The position numbers and the translations under genes were made by a program. The notes under the pieces are model-generated. The model was given only the letters and a program-made list of their open reading frames with translations, was not told where the DNA came from and did no database searches. From Clostridia bacterium (GTDB lineage: Bacteria; Bacillota; Clostridia; TANB77; CAG-508): DNA of 49,125 nt. Shown here piece by piece: positions 15,011-23,597 of the stretch (position 1 is its first letter; every line of letters starts with the position of its first letter). Location of the stretch: positions 1-49,125 of the forward strand of contig JAGALX010000031.1 of assembly GCA_017625035.1 (NCBI GenBank), read 5' to 3'.

Positions 15011-15416
15011 TATGGCTGTTGGAGTAACATTTGCAGGAGCTATTATTGGAAATACAGGAATTACAATAGCAGGAGCATTAGCTTTGGCAATAGGAATTGC
15101 AATCCAGAATTTTCCAGAAGGTGCAATTATTTCAATGCCACTAAAAAGTGAAGGTGTATCGAAACCAAAAGCATTTTTATATGGAGCATTATCTGGAATA
15201 GTTGAACCAATAGGTGCAGTAATTACAATATTACTAACAAATACAATAGTACCAATTCTTCCATATTTATTATCATTTGCAGCAGGTGCAATGATATATG
15301 TTGTGGTTGAAGAACTAATACCAGAATCACAAGCAGGTGAACATTCAAACATTGGTACAATCGGTGTTGCAATTGGATTTGTTATTATGATGATATTGGA
15401 TGTTGCTTTAGGATGA
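15002..15416 (+). pseudogene. ZIP-family metal transporter, C-terminal fragment
   Basis: Continues the ZIP protein broken at 6081: PEGMAVGVTFAGAI, then a helix with the second metal motif QNFPEGAIISMPL (H/N-x-P-E-G type), SGIVEPIGAV, and the final helices with ELIPESQAGEHSN. From an internal ATG at 15012 a 134-residue product is possible, but it lacks the first helices and a ribosome binding site, so it is probably non-functional while the element is inserted. Downstream, ATTAAGGGACTA (15417-15428) pairs with TAGTTCCTTAAT (15448-15459), probably the old terminator of the ZIP gene. Confidence 0.87.
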
Positions 15417-15582
15417 ATTAAGGGACTAAAAATACATCATGTAGTTATAGTTCCTTAATCTAAATTATAATCTAAAAATAATACAATAATTGTTCTTTGC
15501 AAATCGCTATATTTATCACCAGAATCAATACCTTGAAAATATATAATATTAAAATCTAATTTTATATACTAAATAAAACAAA

Positions 15583-15612
15583 GGCACCAGCTTTTATATT
15601 ATTGCTGGTGCC
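15583..15612 (-). terminator. Terminator of the minus-strand phosphatase operon
   Basis: GGCACCAGC (15583-15591) pairs perfectly with GCTGGTGCC (15604-15612). On the minus strand the hairpin lies 18 bp after the phosphatase stop and is followed by TTTGTTTTATTT. Confidence 0.85.
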
Positions 15613-15629
15613 ATATATTTAAACTAACC

Positions 15630-16169
15630 TTAAACTGTTTCGAGAATGTCAGAATTAAGGATTATATATCCCAAATTCTTTGTTTTTTCAGATGTATCAA
15701 TATTCCAAATTCTCTTTAGAGTGCGAATAACTCCTCCGTGTGTTACGACTAGAACAGATGCGTTGTCAGGATATTTTTTAAACACATCTGATGTAAAACT
15801 TTTCAATCTGTTACACACATCTTCATGAGATTCTCCTCCAGGCGGAGTGTAAAGACCTGCCAGAAAATCCTTTCTAAGGCCCTGATCAACCGATGTTTTT
15901 TCAAGGCCTTCCCAATCACCCAAACTGATTTCTGTAATTCGTGAATCAATAATGGGACTAACACCAGGGTACATAGCCTCAAGAGTTTGAGATGTTCTTA
16001 CTAGTGGAGATACATAGTATGCATCAAAACCTGCTAAAAAGTAATCGCTGTTTGCCAGTTCTTTAGCTGCTTTATGTCCATCAGAAGTAATGTCCACCTC
16101 AGTAATACCACTGAACAAATTCTTATCGTTTAAAGTGGTTTCAGCATGGCGAATGAATGTGATTCTCAT
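15630..16169 (-). CDS. Histidine phosphatase (phosphoglycerate mutase-like)
   Basis: 179 residues. The N-terminal catalytic R-H-A-E motif (ITFIRHAETTLND) carries the phospho-accepting His, YVSPLVRTSQT follows, and the second His is in VVTHGGVIRTL. It belongs to the broad phosphatase group rather than to glycolytic mutases, given its size. The ATG at 16169 is chosen because GAGGTTG lies before it; the open frame extends upstream over the preceding gene's end. It starts 16 bp after the stop of the gene at 16186-17256, so the two form an operon. Base composition and codon use look richer in G+C than in the neighbours, suggesting transfer. A more A+T-rich relative is at 30966-31514. Confidence 0.88.
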   Translation of the reverse strand: MRITFIRHAETTLNDKNLFSGITEVDITSDGHKAAKELANSDYFLAGFDAYYVSPLVRTSQTLEAMYPGVSPIIDSRITEISLGDWEGLEKTSVDQGLRKDFLAGLYTPPGGESHEDVCNRLKSFTSDVFKKYPDNASVLVVTHGGVIRTLKRIWNIDTSEKTKNLGYIILNSDILETV

Positions 16170-16185
16170 AATTTCAACCTCTTTC

Positions 16186-17256
16186 TTAAATATTATTCCA
16201 AATTTTAAGTCCGTCTTTTGAAAACGAAACAATCTGGTGGAGTTTTCCTACAATATCACCTGGACAAACTGACAAGATTTTTGAAACATAATCATGAAGC
16301 TTGTCAGGATCTGCCGAACATCTATTAAACGCATCATGACCAATAGAAATGCTTTCTCCCATAGAAAAGTTTTTTCTGCTAAAAGAAATTCCATTTGGGG
16401 TGTAAGTTATTTCTGGATGCTTTAATTCAAGTCCAAAACCGTGTGGAGATCCATAAAAATCCTTTGTTGGTTTAATAAGATAAATTGGCTTACCAGGTGC
16501 AGTAAGAAGTGTGTAGATTTTGTTTTCCCATTGTGCACCAATACATACAGTATGGTCATTAGGCATTCCGTAATGCTGGATACTAAGAATTTCTTCATCA
16601 AACATATCGCCTAATACGGAACGTACAAAATACCTGTTTCTTTCTGTGTTGAATTCAATCAGGTTTTTAGCAATTTCGTAGAATCGAATTGCAGAATCAC
16701 CATAGATATAACGAAGATATCTTGAACCATTTGATTCAATCTGGATATCAGAATTGTACCAAACAGTAGAAGTAGGGTAGAGCCCCATTTCGTCATTATA
16801 TTTAAATTCATTAGCAGATGCGTGAACAATCATATAGTATCCAGAAGGCAAACCATATTCACCATTAGATTTTACAAGACTTGCAAAATGGTTTCCAGCA
16901 GTATAATTCCAAGTGTACTTAGACGTATCAGCCAGAACCGATTTTACTTTTTCGCAAAAAGTTTCGATAGACATTTCACCTTTTACTTTGAACAAAGCTG
17001 TTCCACATACATTTACTGTAGCGTCCACAGGAATGAAAGGAACATCACTATCCCAAGAATACTGGGCTCCTGTAAAAAATCCTCCACACATACGAGTACA
17101 ATTGTGTGCAATTCCTAAATCCGGCATTGCAATAATCTCAGCATGCTTAGGTCTTCCAGAAAGCTTAGTTGCAACCTGCGAAAGCAATCTTTCAGTTTCA
17201 GAAAGATGCGTTAATACTGCTTGCTGAGTAGGGTCGTTTAAAGTCAGATTTTTCAT
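16186..17256 (-). CDS. Unrecognised 356-residue protein
   Basis: I do not recognise the family. It is a soluble, full-length protein without signal peptide or membrane segment, with several His and Cys residues in conserved-looking settings: IAHNCTRMCGGFF (~50-62), VDATVNVCGTALFKVKG (~77-93), TAGNHFASLV (~118-127), GYYMIVHASANEFKY (~139-153) and YGSPHGFGLELKHPE (~267-281). The GNHF and following VHA elements faintly recall RtcB-type ligases, but the remaining RtcB motifs were not found. A strong AGGAGGG ribosome binding site precedes the ATG. It is the first gene of a two-gene operon with the phosphatase. Both genes look richer in G+C than their surroundings. The pairing suggests a pathway that makes or consumes a phosphorylated small molecule; this is inference. 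Confidence 0.8.
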   Translation of the reverse strand: MKNLTLNDPTQQAVLTHLSETERLLSQVATKLSGRPKHAEIIAMPDLGIAHNCTRMCGGFFTGAQYSWDSDVPFIPVDATVNVCGTALFKVKGEMSIETFCEKVKSVLADTSKYTWNYTAGNHFASLVKSNGEYGLPSGYYMIVHASANEFKYNDEMGLYPTSTVWYNSDIQIESNGSRYLRYIYGDSAIRFYEIAKNLIEFNTERNRYFVRSVLGDMFDEEILSIQHYGMPNDHTVCIGAQWENKIYTLLTAPGKPIYLIKPTKDFYGSPHGFGLELKHPEITYTPNGISFSRKNFSMGESISIGHDAFNRCSADPDKLHDYVSKILSVCPGDIVGKLHQIVSFSKDGLKIWNNI

Positions 17257-17381
17257 ATGTTTTCCCTCCTAATTAAAGAATCAATTGAATAAACACATAA
17301 AATGAATTTTATATACGTTAAAAAATTTTCATAAACAAATTATAAAAGTGTACAAAAAAGTAGTCGACATATAAAAAGTAT

Positions 17382-17447
17382 CAAATTGATAAAGAAAATA
17401 TCAATTTGCGCAGAAAAATCGACAAAGCGAATAACAAATGCTATAAT
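17382..17447 (+). promoter_or_regulatory. Inverted repeat plus promoter of the STAND gene
   Basis: CAAATTGATA (17382-17391) and TATCAATTTG (17399-17408) form a perfect 10-bp inverted repeat with a 7-nt gap. Eleven bases later comes TCGACA (17419-17424), a 17-bp spacer and TATAAT (17442-17447). The palindrome is well placed for a regulator. The predicted 5' leader up to 17708 is about 250 nt and includes the repeat at 17596-17694. Confidence 0.5.
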
Positions 17448-17595
17448 TATGGTAATATTTTCTATAATAGGAAACACTATAAAACTTTTTTTGTTTCGCA
17501 ACACAAAGAGAAACTAAATTAAAATTTTATTTTCAAAAGAAAGTTCAAATGTTTAGTAAAATTGAACCATTAACGTTTTCTTATTATAGAAAACT

Positions 17596-17694
17596 ATTGC
17601 GCACGAAATTTTACAAAAATTGGCGTACGAACAAAGATTGGATAATTGAATGCCATAAACAGATACAATGTTAAAAACATCCGCTTTTGTTCTA
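17596..17694 (+). repeat. Flanking direct repeat, left copy
   Basis: About 100 bp related to 20193-20294. Shared blocks include AAAAATTGGCG, ACGAACAAAGA, CATAAACAGAT and CCGCTTTTGTTCT. The last block is close to the reverse complement of the GAACAAAG block, so the RNA could form a long hairpin. The copy lies in the leader of the STAND gene and ends 14 bp before its ATG. Confidence 0.7.
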
Positions 17695-17707
17695 TTTAGG
17701 AGGAGTT

Positions 17708-20014
17708 ATGAATAGCGAAATAATTTTAAAAGAAAAAAGATCAAATCTTTTAAATGAAATGATAAAACAAATAAAAATAGCTATAGAAAAAAATGAAATA
17801 AAAGGTGAAATATCAAGTAAAATTTTTATTTATTCAAGACTTGCAGATTACACATATTATTCAGAAGTAAGTATTCGTAAATTTTTAACTGGTACAATTC
17901 CAAAAGATATTTCTAGTTTTGTGCAAGGAATTGTTCAATATTGCAATTTAGTAAAAGTAGAAGAACAGTTTATAGAAGAATTTATAAAAGAATATGTACA
18001 AGCATCAAATGCTGTAATTATAGATTCAACTGCAAAATTAAAAACAAAAACAAATGTAATTCCTCAAGATTTGACCAGTATAATAAGACCAAAAAAACTA
18101 ACAAATTTTTTAGATTCATTATTAAAAGATAATGTAAATATTGCATATATATATGGATATAAACTAAGTGGAAAAACAAAATCTGTTATGGCATATATTA
18201 ATGATGTAATTAACAAAAATGTATATGATAATATAGTATGGGCTGATATAAAGTTAGTTGATAATCAAATTAAACAAATCATAGATGCAATATCCTCAAT
18301 TGCTTTTTCAGATATAGAGCAATTAAATGAAGAGGTGAAAAAAGAAAAATGTTTTAAATTTTTGCAAGATACTAAATCAATACTAATAATAGATTTTGAT
18401 AATATCTGCATTGAAGAAGAAACAATTGAAATTATAAAAGAAATTGCAAAACAAATTAAAATAATAATAATTTCTTCTGAAAATTTTAAAAAGTATGAAG
18501 AAAAATTAAATTTTTATTCTAAAGTATTTTGTACAAATGATTATGTACAAAAAGATGAGTTTGAGCAAATGCTAAAATTAAATGAACAAGACACGTCTAT
18601 TATAGAAAATTCACCAGAAATTGTTAATGAATTATACAAATTAACAGGAGGCTTTCCATTTGCTTCAGTATACGTATTAAGAAAAATGATTGAAGATAAT
18701 AAATTAGGTATTACATTTAATGATTGTATAAAAAGATATACAGATTACAAAATAGAAGAATATGAGGAATTAGCTTCAAAAATAATTTATGAAAGATGGG
18801 AAAATCTAAACAATTTAGCAAAGCAGATTCTTTTAGTAAGTGCAAAATTTAATACTTCTGTTTCTATAAAACTTGTTGCAGAAATATGTTCTATACAGGT
18901 AACAGCTAATGAATGGAAAGAAGCATTAAAACAATGTTATGAAAATGATTTATTAAATCCTATAATTTCAAATAATCCTCGTATAAGTATGAACAATATG
19001 ATAAGAATATTGGTATTACAGTATGAAAATAAGGAAAATTTTAATAATAAATTATTTTTGAATAAAATAGCGAATTTCTATATTAATTTAACAACATATA
19101 TTGGTGAATGTTATAATGATTTAGATAAATTAAAATTATTAGATGAATTAGATGAGTGGAATATAGTATTACAAGTATTAGAATACCTTAAAAATGCTGA
19201 AATGAATGAAGAATACATTAGTATTGTAAAGGAACTTAAATATTATATTTATGTGCGTGGAATGTGGAGTATAGGCGAAGCGTCTCTTCATCTAAAAAGA
19301 GCGAGTTTAGCACGAAAAATAAATAATATAAATGAAGAACTTGAGGGATTATGTGATTATATTAATATTTGCTCTAAGTCAAAAAATACTGAGGAAGCGG
19401 AAAAATATTTACAACTAGCAAGTGAAATTGTAAAAGAAAATGAAGATAGTATTAACAAAAGAATTATGTGTTTATATAATCATGTTAGAGCTTTATATTT
19501 ATATAATTGTAGAGGTGAGTATACTCAAAGTTATGATATTTGGAATTATAATAAAAAGAATTATTCAAAATATGTAAGTTCATATAGAAATTTAGTAAAT
19601 GATTTATGGATAACAAGATCATATATATATATAGAAAATGATTCAGAAAAGATTTGTAAAGAGCTTGAAGAAAAAATCACTCAAATGAAAAAGGAAAATT
19701 TTGTAAGAGCAGAGCTAGATTATGAATTGCTTTTAATAGGGGTTTTAATACAAAATTTAAAAAAGCAAACTGAAGATAGTAATTTACTTGAAAGAATTGG
19801 ACAAGAGCTTAATAAATGTGAAAAATTATTTAATACAAAAAGTTATAAAGATGTTAGAAATGAAGCGGAATATTTTAAATATAGAGCGATGATGTATTCG
19901 TATAAAAAAGATGATAAATTAAAAGATGAATATATTAAAAAAGCTATTGAAAATTATAGATTGATGAATTGTGTTGAAGAAATTGCAAATATGGAAAAAT
20001 ATTACAATATATAA
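17708..20014 (+). CDS. STAND-type NTPase with N-terminal helical domain and C-terminal repeats
   Basis: 768 residues. Residues ~1-100 are helical and look like an HTH-type adaptor (SRLADYTYYSEVSIRKFL). Residues ~125-400 are a P-loop NTPase: Walker A GYKLSGKT (150-157), Walker B-like SILIIDFDNI, sensor IIIISSEN and GGFPFAS, the GxP motif typical of STAND/NB-ARC proteins. Residues ~400-480 are a winged-helix-like region. Residues ~500-768 consist of helical pairs like TPR repeats. STAND proteins act as signal-dependent switches, many in anti-phage defence or in transcription control. No effector domain such as a nuclease or TIR is evident, so it may be a regulator or act through its N-terminus. 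The ATG at 17708 has AGGAGGAG upstream. Confidence 0.78.
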   Translation: MNSEIILKEKRSNLLNEMIKQIKIAIEKNEIKGEISSKIFIYSRLADYTYYSEVSIRKFLTGTIPKDISSFVQGIVQYCNLVKVEEQFIEEFIKEYVQASNAVIIDSTAKLKTKTNVIPQDLTSIIRPKKLTNFLDSLLKDNVNIAYIYGYKLSGKTKSVMAYINDVINKNVYDNIVWADIKLVDNQIKQIIDAISSIAFSDIEQLNEEVKKEKCFKFLQDTKSILIIDFDNICIEEETIEIIKEIAKQIKIIIISSENFKKYEEKLNFYSKVFCTNDYVQKDEFEQMLKLNEQDTSIIENSPEIVNELYKLTGGFPFASVYVLRKMIEDNKLGITFNDCIKRYTDYKIEEYEELASKIIYERWENLNNLAKQILLVSAKFNTSVSIKLVAEICSIQVTANEWKEALKQCYENDLLNPIISNNPRISMNNMIRILVLQYENKENFNNKLFLNKIANFYINLTTYIGECYNDLDKLKLLDELDEWNIVLQVLEYLKNAEMNEEYISIVKELKYYIYVRGMWSIGEASLHLKRASLARKINNINEELEGLCDYINICSKSKNTEEAEKYLQLASEIVKENEDSINKRIMCLYNHVRALYLYNCRGEYTQSYDIWNYNKKNYSKYVSSYRNLVNDLWITRSYIYIENDSEKICKELEEKITQMKKENFVRAELDYELLLIGVLIQNLKKQTEDSNLLERIGQELNKCEKLFNTKSYKDVRNEAEYFKYRAMMYSYKKDDKLKDEYIKKAIENYRLMNCVEEIANMEKYYNI

Positions 20015-20095
20015 ATTGTGACAAGTGAGGGAGTTTCAAATATAAAAGAATTTATAATGAGGAGATTAGAATATTAAAAGAAGTTATTAAAGGCT

Positions 20096-20150
20096 GAAAA
20101 AGGGGACGCGTTAAAAATGCATCATGAATTTTTAACGCGTCCCCTTTTTC
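20096..20150 (+). terminator. Very long perfect hairpin after the STAND gene
   Basis: A perfect 23-bp inverted repeat (20096-20118 with 20128-20150) with a 9-nt loop. The stem contains AGGGGACGCG and ends in CCCCTTTTTC. It can work as a terminator, but it is much longer than the others here and shares the GGGGACG core with the REP-like hairpins at 22242 and 30164, so it may belong to that family. Confidence 0.75.
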
Positions 20151-20192
20151 AAAGATGTCCGCTTTTATTATATAATAAATGTTTCGCTAAAC

Positions 20193-20294
20193 ATTGCACA
20201 CAATTTTTTGCAAAAATTGGCGCACGAACAAAGACGCGGACGAAAAAATGACATAAACAGATTCGAATTTAAATATGTCCGCTTTTGTTCTCTT
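20193..20294 (+). repeat. Flanking direct repeat, right copy
   Basis: Matches 17596-17694 over about 100 bp. Here the ends pair better: GAACAAA-GACGC-GGAC (from 20226) with GTCCGCTTTTGTTC (20277-20290). It ends at the stop codon of the minus-strand TPM gene. A partial third copy (ATGTCCGCTTTT) is seen at 20155-20166. Confidence 0.7.
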
Positions 20295-21096
20295 AGAAAC
20301 TGCGGCCTCCACCACCGAAGCTTCTGCCACCACTTCCGCCGCGAGAGCTAGAGCTTGTTGATTTCGCAACTCTTGATGTATGAGAATGAGAAAATCTGTC
20401 TTCTGATTTTGTTAGTTGGAAAGTTGATTTTTCCATATATAAATTTGCATGTGTAGCTAATCTTACAACTTTATGTTTTGATTTTTTATATAAGCAGAAT
20501 ATAGTTGGTGCAAGTACTGATATACCTATAGCTATTGCAAATCCAATTATCCACCCAGCACGTTTATTTTTTTTGTATGAAGATGCAGATGCGTCTATAA
20601 ATGTCATAGCGCATTCGTAATATTCATCATCTGATATGTAAAAATAACAATCGTCAAGTATAGGATCTATATATGAATCATAAATACTTATTGCACTTCC
20701 ATGAGTTGCTATCCACATGTTTCTGTTATCCATATCTATTAAAAATAAAATTCCATCATCATTGTCTCCAATTCCCATATCATTAGTAGTATAAAAACTT
20801 TCTGCATAGCTTTGCGAAGATGATTTTGGGTTTTCATCTATTGTAACAATTGCCATATCAATATTGTAAGTATCTATGTAATCGCTTATTTTTTCAAATA
20901 GTTTTTCCTCTTCAGAATAAGTAAATAAATCTGCATAATCATATACTTTTTCGCTTGAGTCTACTTCAGGTATGCTAGCCGTGTTGTAGTAATCTGAATA
21001 ATAATTATATGCTGATACATTTGTTGCGAAAGTGGCTGAAATATTGCACATAAGAATTGCTACTATTATTAAAATATAAATTAGTTTTCTTTTCAT
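20293..21096 (-). CDS. TPM-domain membrane protein
   Basis: 267 residues. There is an N-terminal signal or anchor helix (LIYILIIVAILMCNISATFA), a TPM domain (~50-180) with VYDYADLFTYSEEEKLFEKI, AIVTIDEN and GIGDNDDGILFLIDMDNR, a transmembrane helix (IIGFAIAIGISVLAPTIFCL), then a basic tail ending in the typical Gly/Ser-rich stretch (GGRSFGGGGRSF). TPM proteins sit in the membrane, and some have phosphatase or chaperone activity. It lies 9 bp downstream of the zinc-ribbon gene on the same strand, a common pairing, so the two probably work together. GGAGG ribosome binding site. Confidence 0.88.
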   Translation of the reverse strand: MKRKLIYILIIVAILMCNISATFATNVSAYNYYSDYYNTASIPEVDSSEKVYDYADLFTYSEEEKLFEKISDYIDTYNIDMAIVTIDENPKSSSQSYAESFYTTNDMGIGDNDDGILFLIDMDNRNMWIATHGSAISIYDSYIDPILDDCYFYISDDEYYECAMTFIDASASSYKKNKRAGWIIGFAIAIGISVLAPTIFCLYKKSKHKVVRLATHANLYMEKSTFQLTKSEDRFSHSHTSRVAKSTSSSSRGGSGGRSFGGGGRSF

Positions 21097-21105
21097 ATGA
21101 ACCTC

Positions 21106-22158
21106 CTATAGTAAATTAAATAATATAACAAACAATGAAGTTAGTAGAAGAGAGCCTGAAAAGATTAATGTCCAATATTTCCAGAATTTTTTCCAATCTA
21201 CAGGAACATTTCCTATGAATTTTCCTGTTTGGCCATTCATTGCAAATGTATACATTTTTTCTTTAAATTTTACGTTAAGCATCCATACTGGCAGTAAGAC
21301 ATATTCAGATGTGTCATTTTCGGTTATTTTGTGATTTCGAGTTTCAATTGTTTTTGTAGCATATGATGTTACTTGTGATAGTATTGCTTGCTCAGATGAT
21401 TGTGTAGCACGTACTTTTGCTATTTCGAAAAGTTGATTTTTATCTATATCAAATCTTTCTGATAAAAAGCCGGATAAATACGATGGTGAAAAATCTTGTA
21501 GTTCATCATAGTTGAAAGGTTCTATTGAATTCATAATATCATCTGGAAATTTTGTTGCACCGTCTACTGGGATGTTTTCAAAGTGAACAGTTGCGGCTCT
21601 GCTTAAGTTGTAAAAATCGGTTTTTGTGTAACGGTAAGAACTGTCACTCCAATGTCGTACACGTGTAGCTTTTATGTTTACATCTGATTCTACATCACAG
21701 TCGTATATGAAAAATGGAATATATATACCACTGATTTTTTCGATGTTAATTGGATTTGTAAATTCATTTGGCATAAATAATTTTCCTTTTTTGTAAGCTT
21801 TAAAAGCCGCAATTGCATCTTCTTTTGTTGTTTTAAAAGGGATTAGTTTTGTTGGGTTAAATTTTCCTTTTAATTTATTTTTTACAATTGCATTACTTCC
21901 ACAGTATACGCAATATGTTGCTGTTGTGGTGTCATCCATTATTATTTCTGCTCCACAGTTTGGACAGTTGTAGCAACTGTAGTCTGATTCTAATTTTTGT
22001 TCTGTTTCGTTTTTTAAATTTTCATCTGTGCCGTAAGCTTTGATTATTTCTTCTTTTGTATATGAGGCTCCGCAATAATCGCAAACCCACTTTTGAGTCG
22101 TAGGATCAAAGCGCATATTGGCACCGCATGATAAACATTTGTAATCTGATACGTTCAT
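21106..22158 (-). CDS. Double zinc-ribbon membrane protein
   Basis: 350 residues. Residues 1-90 have two zinc ribbons: C-L-S-C ... C-D-Y-C-G and C-P-N-C-G ... C-V-Y-C-G. The middle contains GIYIPFFIYDCDV and a long beta-rich region, and the C-terminus a transmembrane helix (WTLIFSGSLLLTSLFVILF). The zinc ribbons resemble TFIIB/RNA-polymerase-type ribbons, but the protein is a membrane protein found next to TPM genes and not a transcription factor. The ATG at 22158 is chosen because the five codons before it contain its own GGAGGT ribosome binding site. Confidence 0.85.
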   Translation of the reverse strand: MNVSDYKCLSCGANMRFDPTTQKWVCDYCGASYTKEEIIKAYGTDENLKNETEQKLESDYSCYNCPNCGAEIIMDDTTTATYCVYCGSNAIVKNKLKGKFNPTKLIPFKTTKEDAIAAFKAYKKGKLFMPNEFTNPINIEKISGIYIPFFIYDCDVESDVNIKATRVRHWSDSSYRYTKTDFYNLSRAATVHFENIPVDGATKFPDDIMNSIEPFNYDELQDFSPSYLSGFLSERFDIDKNQLFEIAKVRATQSSEQAILSQVTSYATKTIETRNHKITENDTSEYVLLPVWMLNVKFKEKMYTFAMNGQTGKFIGNVPVDWKKFWKYWTLIFSGSLLLTSLFVILFNLL

Positions 22159-22241
22159 TTTTTTTACCTCCATTGTATATAGGATATATTAAAATAATCT
22201 TTTACGCAAGAATTTTGTCGTAAAATGTTTTTGAAAATTTT

Positions 22242-22268
22242 TGTCAATGGGGACGGGGTCAATTGACA
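22242..22268 (+). repeat. REP-like hairpin, copy 1
   Basis: TGTCAAT, GGGGACGGGGTC and AATTGACA: self-complementary ends around a G-rich centre. Near-identical to 30164-30190. It lies in the 340-bp gap before the ASCH gene; the rest of that gap (22269-22397) holds nothing I can support. Confidence 0.75.
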
Positions 22269-22397
22269 TAGGTAATAAAGTTACTAGAATTGTGGTTAAT
22301 AAAGAGATAAGGCCTTATAATAAGTTATTAGATATAAATTTTGTTTAAAAAAAGTATATTAAAGAATGGAAAATATATGTTAATAGTAACGGGGAAT

Positions 22398-22426
22398 TTG
22401 ACATGGAACAAAAATTTTTTTATAAT
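22398..22426 (+). promoter_or_regulatory. Consensus promoter of the ASCH gene
   Basis: TTGACA (22398-22403), exactly 17 bp, TATAAT (22421-22426): a perfect consensus match on both boxes. The leader to the ATG at 22500 is about 67 nt. Confidence 0.75.
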
Positions 22427-22499
22427 TAAAAATATTAAAAGTTAAAAAAATGTATGTTAAAGAATAAGAAAATTTTTAGTGAGTAGTAGAGGGATAAAA

Positions 22500-22880
22500 A
22501 TGAAAGTTTTAAGTATTAGAGAACCATGGGCTAGCTTAATAATAAATGGGTATAAAGATTATGAATTTAGGTCGTGGAAAACTAATTATAGAGGAAAAAT
22601 ATTAATACACGCAAGTAAAAATGTAGAAAAAGAAAATATAATAAGATTTAAAGATTTAAAACTAGAATATAATCTAGGTTTTATTATTGGAGCAGCAGAA
22701 ATAGTTGATTGTATTCCTGTTACTAAAGAATTTGAAAATAAATTAATAAATAAAAATGAATTAGTTTATGGAGCTACTAGAAATAGGACGGGGTATGCAT
22801 GGAAGTTGGAGAATATAAAAATTTTAAATAATCCGATTAAAGCAAAAGGTCATTTAGGATTATGGAATTTAGACGAATAA
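22500..22880 (+). CDS. ASCH domain protein
   Basis: 126 residues. It opens with the ASCH signature VLSIREPWASLIINGYKDYEFRSW and continues with RGKILIHASK, GFIIGAAEIVDC and a final GHLGLWNL. ASCH domains have a PUA-like fold and bind RNA or act on modified nucleosides such as N4-acetylcytidine; the exact role here is unknown. The ATG at 22500 is preferred to an upstream GTG because AGAGGGA lies before it. It appears to be transcribed alone. Confidence 0.85.
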   Translation: MKVLSIREPWASLIINGYKDYEFRSWKTNYRGKILIHASKNVEKENIIRFKDLKLEYNLGFIIGAAEIVDCIPVTKEFENKLINKNELVYGATRNRTGYAWKLENIKILNNPIKAKGHLGLWNLDE

Positions 22881-22906
22881 TATATATTTGTAATAATTTA
22901 TAATAA

Positions 22907-23515
22907 AAAATATTTAGTAATACACAAAATGAACAATTAAAATTAGGATTAGCTGAATTAAATAATTTAAATAATTATTTAGAAAATCTTAATTTAGCAA
23001 AATACTGTAAATTTTCTTCTTCACTAGCAAGGGGTCAAGATTATTATACAGGAACTGTTTTTGAAGTATACGAAAAAAATGGAAAGTTATCTTGCAGCAT
23101 AGGCGGTGGAGGCAGATATGATAAAATAATTACAGACTTCATAGATGACGGAGAACTTTATCCAGCAGTTGGAATTAGTTTTGGATTAACAGCTCTTTTT
23201 GAAATATTAAAAGATAATAAAAAATTTCAAAATTCGTCACAAGTAGATATTTTTATAATTCCAATGAATACTGAAATAGAGTGCTTAAAATTAGCAAATA
23301 ATATTAGAAATTTAGGGTTTAAGGTTGATATAGAAATGTGTAATAAAAAATTAAAAAAGAGCTTAAGTTTTGCAAATAAAGAAAATATTCCGTTTGTAAT
23401 AATTTTAGGGGATGATGAAATTAAAAATAAATGGTTTTATTTGAAGGATATGAGGAATAATAGAAATTTAAAAATAGATTTTTGCAGTATAGATAAGTTA
23501 ACTGACATTTGTTAA
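22907..23515 (+). pseudogene. hisS: Histidyl-tRNA synthetase, C-terminal fragment
   Basis: The open frame without a start codon reads NEQLKLGLAEL, then SLARGQDYYTGTVFEVY (the HisRS 'histidine A' region), CSIGGGGRYDKI and YPAVGISFGLTAL (motif 3 area), followed by the anticodon-binding domain (DIFIIPMNTE, LGFKVDIEMCNKKLKK, FVIILGDDEI). It covers about the last 200 of some 420 residues; motifs 1 and 2 and the whole 5' half are missing, and a TAA at 22904-22906 precedes the frame. An internal ATG at 23264 could give an 83-residue anticodon-domain peptide, without RBS support. The working hisS must be elsewhere. The REP-like hairpin at 23519 follows the stop directly. Confidence 0.85.
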
Positions 23516-23518
23516 TCG

Positions 23519-23545
23519 TGTCAATGGAGACGTGCTTAATTGACA
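23519..23545 (+). repeat. REP-like hairpin, copy 2 (diverged)
   Basis: TGTCAATGGAGACG and CTTAATTGACA: same design as 22242-22268 with changes in the G-rich centre. It begins 3 bp after the hisS fragment. Confidence 0.65.
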
Positions 23546-23597
23546 TATAGCAAAAAAATTAGAAAAAATATAGATTAATAAATGGAGGTAGATTTTT

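Noticed and set aside
16822..17227. Two plus-strand ORFs opposite the 356-residue gene
   Set aside because: They lie antisense to a gene with a strong RBS and protein-like composition; no RBS of their own and no family motif.
16186..17256. RtcB RNA ligase
   Set aside because: Only a GNHF and a following VHA recall RtcB; the metal-binding cysteine and the guanylylated His motifs could not be placed and the length is short.
17941..18132. Basic 63-residue plus-strand ORF inside the STAND gene
   Set aside because: Shadow frame of an A-rich coding region; no ribosome binding site and a composition expected from frame shift of Lys/Asn codons.
23264..23515. Independent 83-residue gene
   Set aside because: It is the anticodon-binding end of the hisS fragment; homology continues upstream of the ATG to 22907 and no RBS is seen.
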